Part shown: positions 54,476-63,502 of the stretch, piece after piece
How positions within the stretch are numbered: the first letter of the stretch is position 1
How the letters are laid out: the number at the start of each line of letters is the position of its first letter
Source: Nostoc sp. NOS(2021)
Lineage (GTDB): Bacteria > Cyanobacteriota > Cyanobacteriia > Cyanobacteriales > Nostocaceae
DNA: 64,000 nt
NCBI RefSeq assembly: GCF_017115025.1
Contig: NZ_JABXKM010000130.1
Span: forward strand, 1 to 64,000
Direction: 5' to 3'
Notes under the pieces: generated by a model
Databases searched by the model: none
The model's input: only the letters and a program-made list of their open reading frames with translations
What the model was told of the DNA's origin: nothing
Program-made: the position numbers and the translations under genes

Positions 54476-54904
54476 TTACAACAATCCTTCCAATTTACGA
54501 CGCATCTTCTCTAGTTCAGAATCAGACAATTCTGGTTCTTCTAGTGGCTGTTGATTAAGAGGGAAGGTGTCTTCAACAGTATCCTCCTTCTGGGCATCTG
54601 CTTGCCAGTCGGTATCTTCCACGTTAAGTTCTGGGGGAGTGACAACTAAATTGCTGTTTTCTGGGATGATTTCCCATTCATATCCAGCACTTTCGCAAAA
54701 TTCCTTGATTTCCTCAGCATCGATCGGCTCCGGTGTAGGTGCGGGGAAATCCTGAGCTTCCAGCATTAGGGCAAAGCGCGTGGCATCGTCTTCTGACTCG
54801 AACATCAGAATTTTATTGCGATCGCCCTCCCGAATCGTGTGAATCCCCTCATTTTCCGTTCGAGCATTAAAAATTAACACAAAAACACGCATTGGTGTAA
54901 TCAT
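54476..54904 (-). CDS. DUF3110 domain protein
   Basis: 142 residues. The N-terminal two thirds match the cyanobacterial and plastid DUF3110 family: MRVFVLIFNARTENEGIHTI, KILMFESEDDATRFALMLEA, EIKEFCESAGYEWEIIPENS. An acidic tail of about 45 residues ends LSDSELEKMRRKLEGLL. The family is thought of as conserved in oxygenic phototrophs; its biochemical role is not known to me. Either ATG at 54904 or ATG at 54892 (MRVFVL) could be the start; the latter matches the family's first residues. Its 3' end runs directly into heptamer repeats. Confidence 0.82.
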   Translation of the reverse strand: MITPMRVFVLIFNARTENEGIHTIREGDRNKILMFESEDDATRFALMLEAQDFPAPTPEPIDAEEIKEFCESAGYEWEIIPENSNLVVTPPELNVEDTDWQADAQKEDTVEDTFPLNQQPLEEPELSDSELEKMRRKLEGLL

Positions 54905-55169
54905 TTGTCTTTTTTAAGGTCTATTCATATTAAAGTTCTAGGTTGTGCATCAGGGAAAGTCACAGGAAAAATTTTCACTCTATTCAGCTCAGATTTTCCT
55001 GAAAACGCCAATATTATTAAGCATAAGTGTTAGATCAAGCAAATACCGTAACTTAACCAATGAGGTCTTGGGTTTAGTTGGCGTATCCTGGAAATGGCAT
55101 AGTGAATCAATGTGCCAGTTAATGCTTGTGTGTGCCAGCGACATCCGGCAATTAATACTGTGAAAGCAA
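54905..55169. other. Divergent promoter region
   Basis: 265 bp between the DUF3110 gene (minus) and the TamB-like gene (plus). No gene or clear motif was recognised. Confidence 0.45.
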
Positions 55170-58100
55170 ATGACTAACCCTTCCAATCAAGATCATCACT
55201 CCCTTTCCCCTATCCGCAAACGTCTGTGGTTGCTGGTGTTGAGTCGGGGTAGCATTGCCTTGAGCGGACTTTTACTGTTAGGAATTGTTGTCGGTATTTG
55301 GCGATTGTGGACTTTTGTCCAAACAGAGTTAACACCTTTAGCACAACAAAGTCTCACTACTACACTCAACCGTCCGGTAAAACTGGGAAGAGTCACACAA
55401 TTTTCGTTGACGGGAGTGCAGTTTGGGGCTTCAGCTATCCCAGCGACACCCACAGATCCAGATCGCGCCGCAGTCGAATCTGTGGAGGTGGGTTTTGACC
55501 TGTTACAACTAATCTTTAACCACCACCTAAAGCTAGATGTCACCTTAGTCAACCCAGATATTTACATTGAACAGGATGACCAAGGGCGCTGGGTTTCCAC
55601 TAAAATAGCGTCGTCAGGTGAAGGCGGCGCAATTAAAACCGATTTGGACAACCTGCGGTTTCGCAATGCCAAGCTGGCGTTGATGCCACAGAAGAGAGCA
55701 GGGGGAGAAATAAATTCAAAATTCAAAATTCAAAATTCAAAATTGAAAGAAAAGACTGGGGGAGATGAGGGAGTAGCGGGAGCAACATCTTTATCTCCCT
55801 CATACCCCGTAACATTTTCTCAAATAAATGGATCTGCCCAACTTTTAGCAAACAACCAGTTCATCAGGTTTGAAGTGGGGGGTCAAGCAGACAGTGGTGG
55901 CAGTATTTCCATTCAGGGAGAGACACGTTCCAAGATATTAGCAGGGAAGTTTCAGTTGCGATCGCAAGACTTGCTGGCTGCGGATATTACTCGGTTGATT
56001 AAGTTACCAGTGAACTTACAGGCGGGTCGAGCCAATGGCGACTTGTTGGTTCAGTTGATACCAGGACAGCCGACTTTATTGTTTGGCAGCGCTGCTGTGC
56101 AAGGGGTAACAGTTCAAATTCCCAAAGTCCCGCAACTATTGAGCAATACCCAAGGAAACCTCGGCTTCCAGGGAACGGAGTTGCAGTTAAATAATGTTAC
56201 TACCAACTACGGCAAAATTCCCCTAGTGGCTACGGGAATCATCGACACTAAAGCAGGCTTTAAGTTGGCAGGGCATGTAAATTCGGTGAGTTTGGCTAAT
56301 GCCCAGGAGACTCTCAAGGTAAAACTACCTGTGCCGATCGCTGGACAAGTACAAGCTTCTTTGCAGATTACCGGATCAACAAAAGAGCCAATTCTCTCAG
56401 GTACAGTTACCACAATCCAAACTGCTCGAATTGACAAAGTTGATTTTAATAGCATCAGTAGTAAGTTTGAGCTTGTTACTAGTTCCTCTTTAATTACCCT
56501 AAAAGATATTCAAGGTAAAGCCAAAGTTGGTGGTGAAATTACGGGCGCTGGCACAATTAAACTTGGTAAAAACCCCCGACTGGATTTAAATTTCGCTGCC
56601 CAGAATGTTCCAGGGGATGCGATCGCAAAAGTTTATGAAACAACACCCAATTTCCAAATCGGTAATATCTCAGCTACAGCCGAACTAACAGGCGCTCCTA
56701 CCAATGCCCAAACTGTGGTACAATTTCAAGCTCCTAACGGAACTTACCCCGGAACAGGTGAAGTTGCGATCGCTAGCGATCGCACCGTCTCTTTCCGCAA
56801 TGTAGCTCTGAATGTCAGTGGTGGTACGGTACGGGCAACTGGTAGTTATGCCAATCAGCATTGGCAAGCTGTGGCTGTTGCCTCTGGGGTGAAGTTGGAA
56901 CCCTTTGTAGACAAAAGTCAACTACAAAATGTCTCTTTGGCGGGGGCACTGTTCAATGGTCGTCTCATTCTCTCAGGAAACACAGCACCATTTAAAATTG
57001 CCACGATTCGCAGTGATGGTGCAGGAGTTCAAATTGGTGGCGGTACAGTTGCAGTTTCTAATATCCAACTGCAAGACCAAAGCTTTTCTGCTCAACTTGT
57101 AGCTAATGGTGTGCGGTTGGGACAAATATTGAAACAGTCTCCCCCAGTTTTAAATAATCCATTGGCGGGTACGTTCCAAATCGCAGGCAACAGAGATAAT
57201 TTCAGCCTGAAAACTCTACGTGGCAGTGGTGAGGGTCGCCTTGCTATTGGCGGTGGTACGGTTACAGCCTCTAATATTCAAGTGGCTAATGGTGTATATC
57301 AGGCGCAAGTTCATGCTAAGAATGTGCCTGTGCAGCAGTTGGCAACAGTACCAAAGCAGTTCCAAGGAGCGTTAACTGGTCAGTTCAACGTCGCGGGTTC
57401 TGTTGATTCTTTTAAACTGCAAAATATTCAAGCTAGCGGTCAGGCGCAGGTAAATGTTGCGGGTGGAACGATCGCAGCCTCTAATATTCAAGTAGCTAAT
57501 GGTCTATATCAGGCGCAAGTCCAGGCAAATAATGTACCTGTGCGGCAGTTGGCAGCAGTACCAAAGCAGTTCCAGGGAGTGTTAACTGGTCAGTTCAACG
57601 TCGCGGGTGCTGTTGATCCTTTTCAACCGCAAACTATTCAAGCCAGCGGTCAGGCGCGGGTAAATGTTGCGGGTGGGACGATCGCAGCCTCTAATATTCA
57701 AGTAGCTAATGGTCTATATCAGGCGCAAGTCCAGGCAAATAATGTACCGTTGCAGCAGTTGGTAGCAGTACCACCGCAGTTACGAGGGACGTTAACTGGT
57801 CAAGTGAACGTGGCGGGTTCTGTTGAATCTTTCCAACCGCAAACTATTCAAGCCAGTGGTCAGGGACGGCTGAATGTTGCAGGTGGAACGATCACAGCCT
57901 CTAATATTCAATTATCCAATGGTCGCTATCAAGCTGTAGTTAATGCTGACGGTGTGGAATTAAATCGCTTAAATCAGCAATTGCGTGGTCAATTTGGCGG
58001 TCAGTTGCAATTAGCTGGCACCCTTGGATCATCCAAATTAGCTGATGTGCGTGCTGCTGGACAGGTGCAATTATCCCAAGGTATTCCTGGTCTTGAGCAA

Positions 58101-61100
58101 CCCTTGAGTGCTGCGATCGCTTGGAGTGGTGAAAGGCTTACCATTGAGCGAGCAACTGCTCCCGGTTTAAATGTTACTGGTAACATATTAGCCAATGCAA
58201 CTAAGGCAGGTATCCCGGAAATTACTGCCCTAAATCTCAACGTCCAGGCGCAGAATTACAACCTCAAACAGTTACCGATCAATCTTCCTAATCAGGTTGC
58301 TGTGGCGGGGAGAGTAGATTTTAATGGTCAAATAACTGGTAAGTTGCCCTTGCCAAATGTGATCGGGCAAATCAACTTACGAGACTTGGTTGTTCAAAAT
58401 ATTGCTTTTGAGCCGTTGTTAACTGGAAACATCGATTCAGTACAGGGACGCGGTTTAAATTTGAACTTGGCGGGAAATAGCGATCGCCTGGCCTTCAATT
58501 TAGATGCCAATAATCGCCCTAAATCCTTCTTAGTAAAATGGCAGCAAGCATCAGCCACAGGTAATGTTCAAGGGAATGATTGGGCACTCAAAGTTGCAAA
58601 TTTCCCCTTACAAATATTGAATTTGACTCCGCCACCAATTACTCGTCTGGGTACTGGTAAGATAACTGGGTTGTTAACTGGGGATTTACTGTTTAATCAG
58701 CAGACATTGGCAGCAACAGGAAATTTAGCGATCGCTAATCCGCAAATTGGCCGGCTTAAAGGCGATCGTTTAGCGGCTCAATTCCGCTACAGCAATGGTA
58801 AAGCCACAGTCGCAAGTAGCGAATTTGTCAAAGGCAACAGCCGCTACGCCCTTGTCGGTACTTTAGCTCAAACCTCTAAAGGCCCTCAACTACAAGGTAA
58901 ACTGAACGTCAACCAGGGAGAGATCCAAGATGTTCTAGCTGTAGCACAGGTATTTGATTTACACGATTTGCAACCCAGTTCAGCAGCCCCAATCTACGGC
59001 ACAGCAGCGGATCTGACCACCAACCCCCAAGGGTCGCTAAATCAGCCCTTATTAAACCAAATCCAACGGTTTTCTGAAATTGAAACTTTGGTAGCAGAAC
59101 AGGAACAACAGCGACTTGATTCCACTCCCATACCGGATTTGGTAGACTTAAAGGGGACTTTCAACGGAGAAGTGGCTGTAAATACAGCTACAACCAATGG
59201 ATTGTCAGTGGATTTTAATTTGAATGGACAAAACTTTGCCTGGGGTAAAAAGGAAGAACGAAATCGTTTTTATACTGCCGACAAAGTGATTGCTGAAGGC
59301 AACTTTGAAAACGGTGTTTTGAGTTTGCGACCTTTACGAATCGAGTCTCAAAACAGGCTGATTGCCTTCACGGGTAACGTTGGCGGTGATGAACAATCTG
59401 GTCAGTTGCGGGTGAATAATTTTCCAGTACAAATACTGAATAATTTTGTCAAACTGCCAGTTGGAATCACAGGCAATCTTAACGCTACAGCCGCTTTAGC
59501 AGGCAGCATTGCTAATCCCCAAGCTAGAGGGGAATTGCAAATCACAGAAGGAATACTAAATCAGAACAAAATAGAGTCAGCGATGGCAAGTTTCAGCTAT
59601 GCCAACGGACGCTTAAACTTTGGTAGTACTGTAGCAGTTGCTGGGCCAAAACCTGTTGATATTACTGGCAGCATACCTTATAAATTGCCTTTTGCTTCCG
59701 TGGCACCAGACAGCGATCAAATCAGTTTGGATATGAAGTTAGAAAACGAGGGATTGGCACTATTAAACGCATTCACTAATCAAGTGGTATTTGAGAAAGG
59801 TGAAGGAGAAGTAGACCTCAAGGTACGCGGAACATTGCAAAAACCCGAAGTAGATGGAATTGCAACTGTCAAAAATGCTACTTTTTCAGCCCAGGCTTTG
59901 CCAGGTAAGCTGAGACATGTCACAGGTAAAGTGCTGTTTAATTTTGACACCATCTTAGTAGAAAATCTTCAGGGTAGATTTAGCCGTGGTCAGGTAGAAG
60001 CTGCTGGAGAAATTCCCATCTTCAACAATCAGAACGTGATTATCAACAATCCCTTAACCGTTAATCTCGAACAGCTGGCGTTGAATCTCAAGGGACTTTA
60101 CCAGGGAGGTGCTAGCGGCAATTTACAGATTACTGGTTCTGCCCTTAACCCCTTGATTGGCGGTAGAGTAAATTTATTTGATGGTCAGGTATTGCTAGCA
60201 GAATCTACCGACGCTAATACATCTGCAAATAGTAGTCTTGGTGTATCACCCACAAAAGCCAATAACCAGAGTAAACCTGAAATTGGCAATGGGACAGGAA
60301 ATGGGTTGGCGCCAGCCTTGCCGTTAGGCATCGCCAAATTTAATAATCTAGATTTGGAACTAGGCAAAAACGTCCAAATTACCCGTCCACCTATTCTTAG
60401 TTTCCTCGCAACTGGTAATCTCATCGTTAACGGTTCAATCAATCAGCCTATACCCGATGGTACTATCCGCTTAGAGAAAGGTGGCGTCAATTTATTTACT
60501 ACCCAATTTAACCTTGCTTCTGGCTATAAACACACCGCAACTTTTAGTCCCTCTCAACCCCGCGACCCCGACTTAGATATTCGGCTATTTGCCAAGGTAC
60601 TAGACGTAACTCAAAATAATGACTTCAGCCGGGTAAATTCCACAGGTTTATCAGCCTTAGAAAGTGTTCGAGTCGAAGCCACTATCAACGGTTTCGCTAG
60701 CAAACTAAATGAAAATATAGAATTAACAAGCAGCCCGTCACGTAGTCAAACCGAAATTGTTGCTCTTTTAGGAGGTGGATTTGTAGACACCCAAGGACGA
60801 GGTGACAGTACTTTGGGTCTGATTAACATCGCAGGTTCGGCTGTGTTCAACAATTTTCAGTCAGCTTTTAACCAGATTGGGAGTACCTTTGGCTTAAGTG
60901 AACTGCGAATATTTCCTACCGTTATCTCTGAGAATCCCGAAGCGGGAAGAAGCAGTTCAACTTTGGAATTAGCAGCGGAGGCTGGGGTTGACATTTCTTC
61001 TAAAATATCCGTTTCCAGCATCAAAATTTTGACAACAAATGACCCCTTCCAATGGGGTGTTAATTACCGGATAAACGACGAATTTCGTGTGCGTGCTTCC

Positions 61101-61154
61101 ACTAATTTATCTGATGATAGTCGTGCTGTAGTGGAGTATCAAACGCGGTTTTAA
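55170..61154 (+). CDS. tamB: TamB-like translocation and assembly module protein
   Basis: A giant 1994-residue envelope protein. One N-terminal transmembrane helix (about 22-45, LLVLSRGSIALSGLLLLGIV) anchors it; the rest is a repetitive beta-rich groove of AsmA/TamB type that spans the periplasm, ending with the DUF490 domain (about 1550-1994) and terminal aromatic QTRF. Such proteins bridge inner and outer membranes and support outer-membrane assembly or lipid transport. Between about residues 690 and 920 the groove contains 70-residue repeats (NVAGGTIAASNIQVANGLYQ). At about residues 181-212 an in-frame block encoded by TCAAAAT heptamers interrupts the protein. There is no TamA-like gene beside it. 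Confidence 0.9.
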   Translation: MTNPSNQDHHSLSPIRKRLWLLVLSRGSIALSGLLLLGIVVGIWRLWTFVQTELTPLAQQSLTTTLNRPVKLGRVTQFSLTGVQFGASAIPATPTDPDRAAVESVEVGFDLLQLIFNHHLKLDVTLVNPDIYIEQDDQGRWVSTKIASSGEGGAIKTDLDNLRFRNAKLALMPQKRAGGEINSKFKIQNSKLKEKTGGDEGVAGATSLSPSYPVTFSQINGSAQLLANNQFIRFEVGGQADSGGSISIQGETRSKILAGKFQLRSQDLLAADITRLIKLPVNLQAGRANGDLLVQLIPGQPTLLFGSAAVQGVTVQIPKVPQLLSNTQGNLGFQGTELQLNNVTTNYGKIPLVATGIIDTKAGFKLAGHVNSVSLANAQETLKVKLPVPIAGQVQASLQITGSTKEPILSGTVTTIQTARIDKVDFNSISSKFELVTSSSLITLKDIQGKAKVGGEITGAGTIKLGKNPRLDLNFAAQNVPGDAIAKVYETTPNFQIGNISATAELTGAPTNAQTVVQFQAPNGTYPGTGEVAIASDRTVSFRNVALNVSGGTVRATGSYANQHWQAVAVASGVKLEPFVDKSQLQNVSLAGALFNGRLILSGNTAPFKIATIRSDGAGVQIGGGTVAVSNIQLQDQSFSAQLVANGVRLGQILKQSPPVLNNPLAGTFQIAGNRDNFSLKTLRGSGEGRLAIGGGTVTASNIQVANGVYQAQVHAKNVPVQQLATVPKQFQGALTGQFNVAGSVDSFKLQNIQASGQAQVNVAGGTIAASNIQVANGLYQAQVQANNVPVRQLAAVPKQFQGVLTGQFNVAGAVDPFQPQTIQASGQARVNVAGGTIAASNIQVANGLYQAQVQANNVPLQQLVAVPPQLRGTLTGQVNVAGSVESFQPQTIQASGQGRLNVAGGTITASNIQLSNGRYQAVVNADGVELNRLNQQLRGQFGGQLQLAGTLGSSKLADVRAAGQVQLSQGIPGLEQPLSAAIAWSGERLTIERATAPGLNVTGNILANATKAGIPEITALNLNVQAQNYNLKQLPINLPNQVAVAGRVDFNGQITGKLPLPNVIGQINLRDLVVQNIAFEPLLTGNIDSVQGRGLNLNLAGNSDRLAFNLDANNRPKSFLVKWQQASATGNVQGNDWALKVANFPLQILNLTPPPITRLGTGKITGLLTGDLLFNQQTLAATGNLAIANPQIGRLKGDRLAAQFRYSNGKATVASSEFVKGNSRYALVGTLAQTSKGPQLQGKLNVNQGEIQDVLAVAQVFDLHDLQPSSAAPIYGTAADLTTNPQGSLNQPLLNQIQRFSEIETLVAEQEQQRLDSTPIPDLVDLKGTFNGEVAVNTATTNGLSVDFNLNGQNFAWGKKEERNRFYTADKVIAEGNFENGVLSLRPLRIESQNRLIAFTGNVGGDEQSGQLRVNNFPVQILNNFVKLPVGITGNLNATAALAGSIANPQARGELQITEGILNQNKIESAMASFSYANGRLNFGSTVAVAGPKPVDITGSIPYKLPFASVAPDSDQISLDMKLENEGLALLNAFTNQVVFEKGEGEVDLKVRGTLQKPEVDGIATVKNATFSAQALPGKLRHVTGKVLFNFDTILVENLQGRFSRGQVEAAGEIPIFNNQNVIINNPLTVNLEQLALNLKGLYQGGASGNLQITGSALNPLIGGRVNLFDGQVLLAESTDANTSANSSLGVSPTKANNQSKPEIGNGTGNGLAPALPLGIAKFNNLDLELGKNVQITRPPILSFLATGNLIVNGSINQPIPDGTIRLEKGGVNLFTTQFNLASGYKHTATFSPSQPRDPDLDIRLFAKVLDVTQNNDFSRVNSTGLSALESVRVEATINGFASKLNENIELTSSPSRSQTEIVALLGGGFVDTQGRGDSTLGLINIAGSAVFNNFQSAFNQIGSTFGLSELRIFPTVISENPEAGRSSSTLELAAEAGVDISSKISVSSIKILTTNDPFQWGVNYRINDEFRVRASTNLSDDSRAVVEYQTRF
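55713..55748. repeat. TCAAAAT heptamers inside tamB
   Basis: Five heptamers (attcaaa) in frame, encoding NSKFKIQNSKLK, followed by a GC-rich stretch resembling intergenic filler (gactgggggagatgagggag). Confidence 0.9.
57235..57925. repeat. 210-bp tandem repeat in tamB
   Basis: Units begin near 57241, 57451, 57661 and 57871 with a 210-bp (70-codon) period. The two middle units (57451 and 57661) are nearly identical; the outer ones are more diverged. Confidence 0.9.
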
Positions 61155-61168
61155 AGAAATCTCTTCAA

Positions 61169-61996
61169 TTATGAATTACTTCCTGTTCCCTGTTCTCCTT
61201 GCTTTTCAATAACTTGTCGTACCTGTTTAACATCCAATTCTAATGCTTCGGCGATTTGCTCTATACTCAAACCAAACTTAAGCAGACGGGGTATAGTCTC
61301 CAGCTTTGTTTCTTCTCGAACCTCCTCTTTTACTTCCTGCTTTGTTTCTTCCTTTACCTCCTGGTAAAATTTAGTTTGTCTCCAATCGGTTAATCCAAAC
61401 ATCGCTTCCAACTCCTGCTGACTTTTATTTACAAATTTATAGATAAGCATTCTCTCTACTAATTCTAAGAGATTGCTACGGTTAGCTTCATTCGTTTGTT
61501 GTACTTGATTTATCAAGTTTTTCGCTTGCTGTACGGCTTTATCTTCTGGTGCAACTACTAACTTAATCACGCCTAGCCCAATCGAAGATGATGGTACATC
61601 ATCTAACTCGTCTAAATAAATTATCCGAATTTGCTGTTGAGCTAATGATGTTTGATAAATGAATGGCACACCTGGGTCGAGACTGCGTTGAGCAAAAAGT
61701 AATACTGCTTGCCAGCGACGTTGAGGTTTATATTGATTTATATACAGGAAAGCTTCTGTGATTATTCGCCAGTAAATATCATCATCGCGCTGAAACTGTA
61801 CCTCAACAATATAGATTGTGTCTTCTGGGAAGTCAGGTTTGGGTAAGAATAAACCATCGATGCGACGCGCTAGTTCTTTGATTTCTACTGAGGTAAATTG
61901 GTAGTGCAACGCCAGGGATTGAGATTGTTCCAAAAGTTCAAATAAGACACCTGGAAGAGTTTGGAATAAGGTGTAAAAAATCGTGTCTGTTTTCAT
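61169..61996 (-). CDS. Rpn-family (DUF2887) PD-(D/E)xK nuclease-like protein
   Basis: 275 residues of the cyanobacterial Rpn/transposase-31-like nuclease family. The catalytic core shows RRIDGLFLP (Asp47) and YIVEVQFQRDDDIYWR (Glu65-x-Gln67), with RWQAVLLFAQRSLDPG and EPYQTSLAQQQIRIIYLDEL-type residues after it. The C-terminal part is a charged helical stretch (EVKEETKQEVKEEVREETKL) and a short helix-turn-helix-like end (GLSIEQIAEALELDVKQVRQ). The family is linked to recombination-promoting nucleases; its role in the host is unclear. It converges on tamB with a 14-bp gap. Confidence 0.85.
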   Translation of the reverse strand: MKTDTIFYTLFQTLPGVLFELLEQSQSLALHYQFTSVEIKELARRIDGLFLPKPDFPEDTIYIVEVQFQRDDDIYWRIITEAFLYINQYKPQRRWQAVLLFAQRSLDPGVPFIYQTSLAQQQIRIIYLDELDDVPSSSIGLGVIKLVVAPEDKAVQQAKNLINQVQQTNEANRSNLLELVERMLIYKFVNKSQQELEAMFGLTDWRQTKFYQEVKEETKQEVKEEVREETKLETIPRLLKFGLSIEQIAEALELDVKQVRQVIEKQGEQGTGSNS

Positions 61997-62041
61997 GCAC
62001 TCTGGATATTTGAATATTTTCAGATTATCGTGACTGATCGG

Positions 62042-62395
62042 GCAATACGCTTGGGTTAGTGATATTTAGTGTTTGGAGATCCCCCCAACCCCCCTTAAAA
62101 AGCAGGGCTGTTTCATTCGATCTCTTAGAGATTTTGTCAAGAGTACGAGTCAGAAATTTGCTTGATTTGGTCATCGAAAAGCTACCACCTCAACGAGTAA
62201 ATTTCAGTGCGAACGCGATTTTCTTGCCCAATCAGATTTTTTAGTCACCTGACTTTTTTGCTTGAAACGCTTGTAAATCAGAGCCTTTTAGGGAATGAAA
62301 CAGCCCTGCCCTTTTTAAGGGGCGCTAATATCTCTTTTACCCTCTTAAAAAGGGGGTCGCCGGATGCGTGGGGGATCTTAACCCAAGCGTATTGG
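62042..62395. mobile_element. CCAATACGC-family MITE containing a nested element
   Basis: Ends gcaatacgcttgggtta (62042) and taacccaagcgtattgg (62395) are flanked by the 8-bp direct repeat CTGATCGG (62034-62041 and 62396-62403). Its interior carries cccccttaaaaag-type repeat sequence and a second inverted-repeat element at 62103-62308. This explains why it is much longer than the 140-bp copy at 24732. Confidence 0.92.
62103..62308. mobile_element. Nested 206-bp element with cagggctgtttcattc ends
   Basis: Perfect 16-bp inverted ends cagggctgtttcattc (62103-62118) and gaatgaaacagccctg (62293-62308). The 174-bp interior has no long frame and no recognisable transposase. It interrupts the repeat interior of the outer MITE. 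No target duplication could be recognised. Confidence 0.82.
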
Positions 62396-62446
62396 CTGAT
62401 CGGGGATGATTTTTCTAAATTTAAGATATTTAAATTAAGTCAATAT

Positions 62447-63376
62447 TCAGATTGTGATATTATCGTCCCCCTGCTGATTAATAATTAATCGCAAAATTGA
62501 TAACCCCAAAATTATCAAAAATAGCACTAGCCCAATTGTGCAAGCATAGCTAATTTCTAAATTGTTGAAGGCTTGCTCATATAGATAATAAACAATCGTT
62601 TTCGAGCTACTGAGTGGCCCCCCTTGGGTCATAATGTATACTTCTTCAAACACTTTGGTCGCAGAAATAGCCGAAATCACCGCCACTAATGCTAGATACG
62701 GCTTCATTAAAGGTATGGTAATATCCCAATGTTTGCTGATACCATCAGAGCCATCGATCGCAGCGGCTTCGTACACATCAGTGGGAATTGATTGCAAACC
62801 CGCTAAATAAATCACCATGTAGTAGCCTAGTCCCTTCCATACGGTGACAGCCATCACGCTGGCAAGAGAAATTGGTAGAATACCAAAAATCTTGGCTGGG
62901 CTAGTTAGCCAAGGAATACCTTCTGGAAAAAGACCTAAAGCTTTCAGTAACTGATTCAGTAATCCGTTTTCTGCATACAGCCATTTCCAAGCTATTCCCG
63001 CAACTACCATTGAAATTACCACTGGGGTGTAGTAAGCTGCTCTAAACCAATTCATCCCCCGCAGTTTCTGATTTACCAAAATTGCCAGCACTAAGGGAGC
63101 AATTACTAAAATTGGTACTACACCCACAAGATATAAAAAAGTGTTTTCCAAGGTTTTCCAAAAAACTGCATCTTTCCAAAGCTTGAGGAAGTTGGCGAAA
63201 CCTATCCATTGTGGCGGCTGGGCAATATCTTCATAGCGAGTAAAGCTAAGGTAAAACGCTTGCAGTGCTGGCCAAAAGACAGTTAACCCCAAAAGAACCA
63301 AGGCGGGTAGTAAAAATAAATAAGGGGTTAGCCGTTGTTTGATGAACATCCAATTTTTAGGTGTCAATTGATTCAT
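62447..63376 (-). CDS. Sugar ABC transporter permease (MalF/UgpA type)
   Basis: A 309-residue inner-membrane permease with six helices: LFLLPALVLLGLTVFWPALQ, FLYLVGVVPILVIAPLVLAILV, YYTPVVISMVVAGIAWKWLY, and a C-terminal helix CTIGLVLFLIILGLSIL. The EAA loop is EAAAIDGSDGISKHWDITIPLMKP. This is the carbohydrate CUT1 group. The matching second permease, binding protein and ATPase are not adjacent; the only neighbours are repeats and an Rpn gene, so it is an orphan. The substrate is unknown. Confidence 0.88.
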   Translation of the reverse strand: MNQLTPKNWMFIKQRLTPYLFLLPALVLLGLTVFWPALQAFYLSFTRYEDIAQPPQWIGFANFLKLWKDAVFWKTLENTFLYLVGVVPILVIAPLVLAILVNQKLRGMNWFRAAYYTPVVISMVVAGIAWKWLYAENGLLNQLLKALGLFPEGIPWLTSPAKIFGILPISLASVMAVTVWKGLGYYMVIYLAGLQSIPTDVYEAAAIDGSDGISKHWDITIPLMKPYLALVAVISAISATKVFEEVYIMTQGGPLSSSKTIVYYLYEQAFNNLEISYACTIGLVLFLIILGLSILRLIINQQGDDNITI

Positions 63377-63502
63377 ATAAGATTTAATAGTTGTTTTCGC
63401 TTTGTCAGAACAAGAATTTGGGGATGTGAGTAGATTTAAGCTTCAATATTTTAAGGGCATATATTTGCGTAACGCTAATTAATAACTCGGAGATAAACTG
63501 CA

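Noticed and set aside
55196-55552. Antisense frame over tamB
   Set aside because: Shadow of a strongly supported coding sequence.
62059-62488. Short plus-strand frames inside the nested MITEs
   Set aside because: They run across element ends and carry no transposase motif, so they are chance frames.
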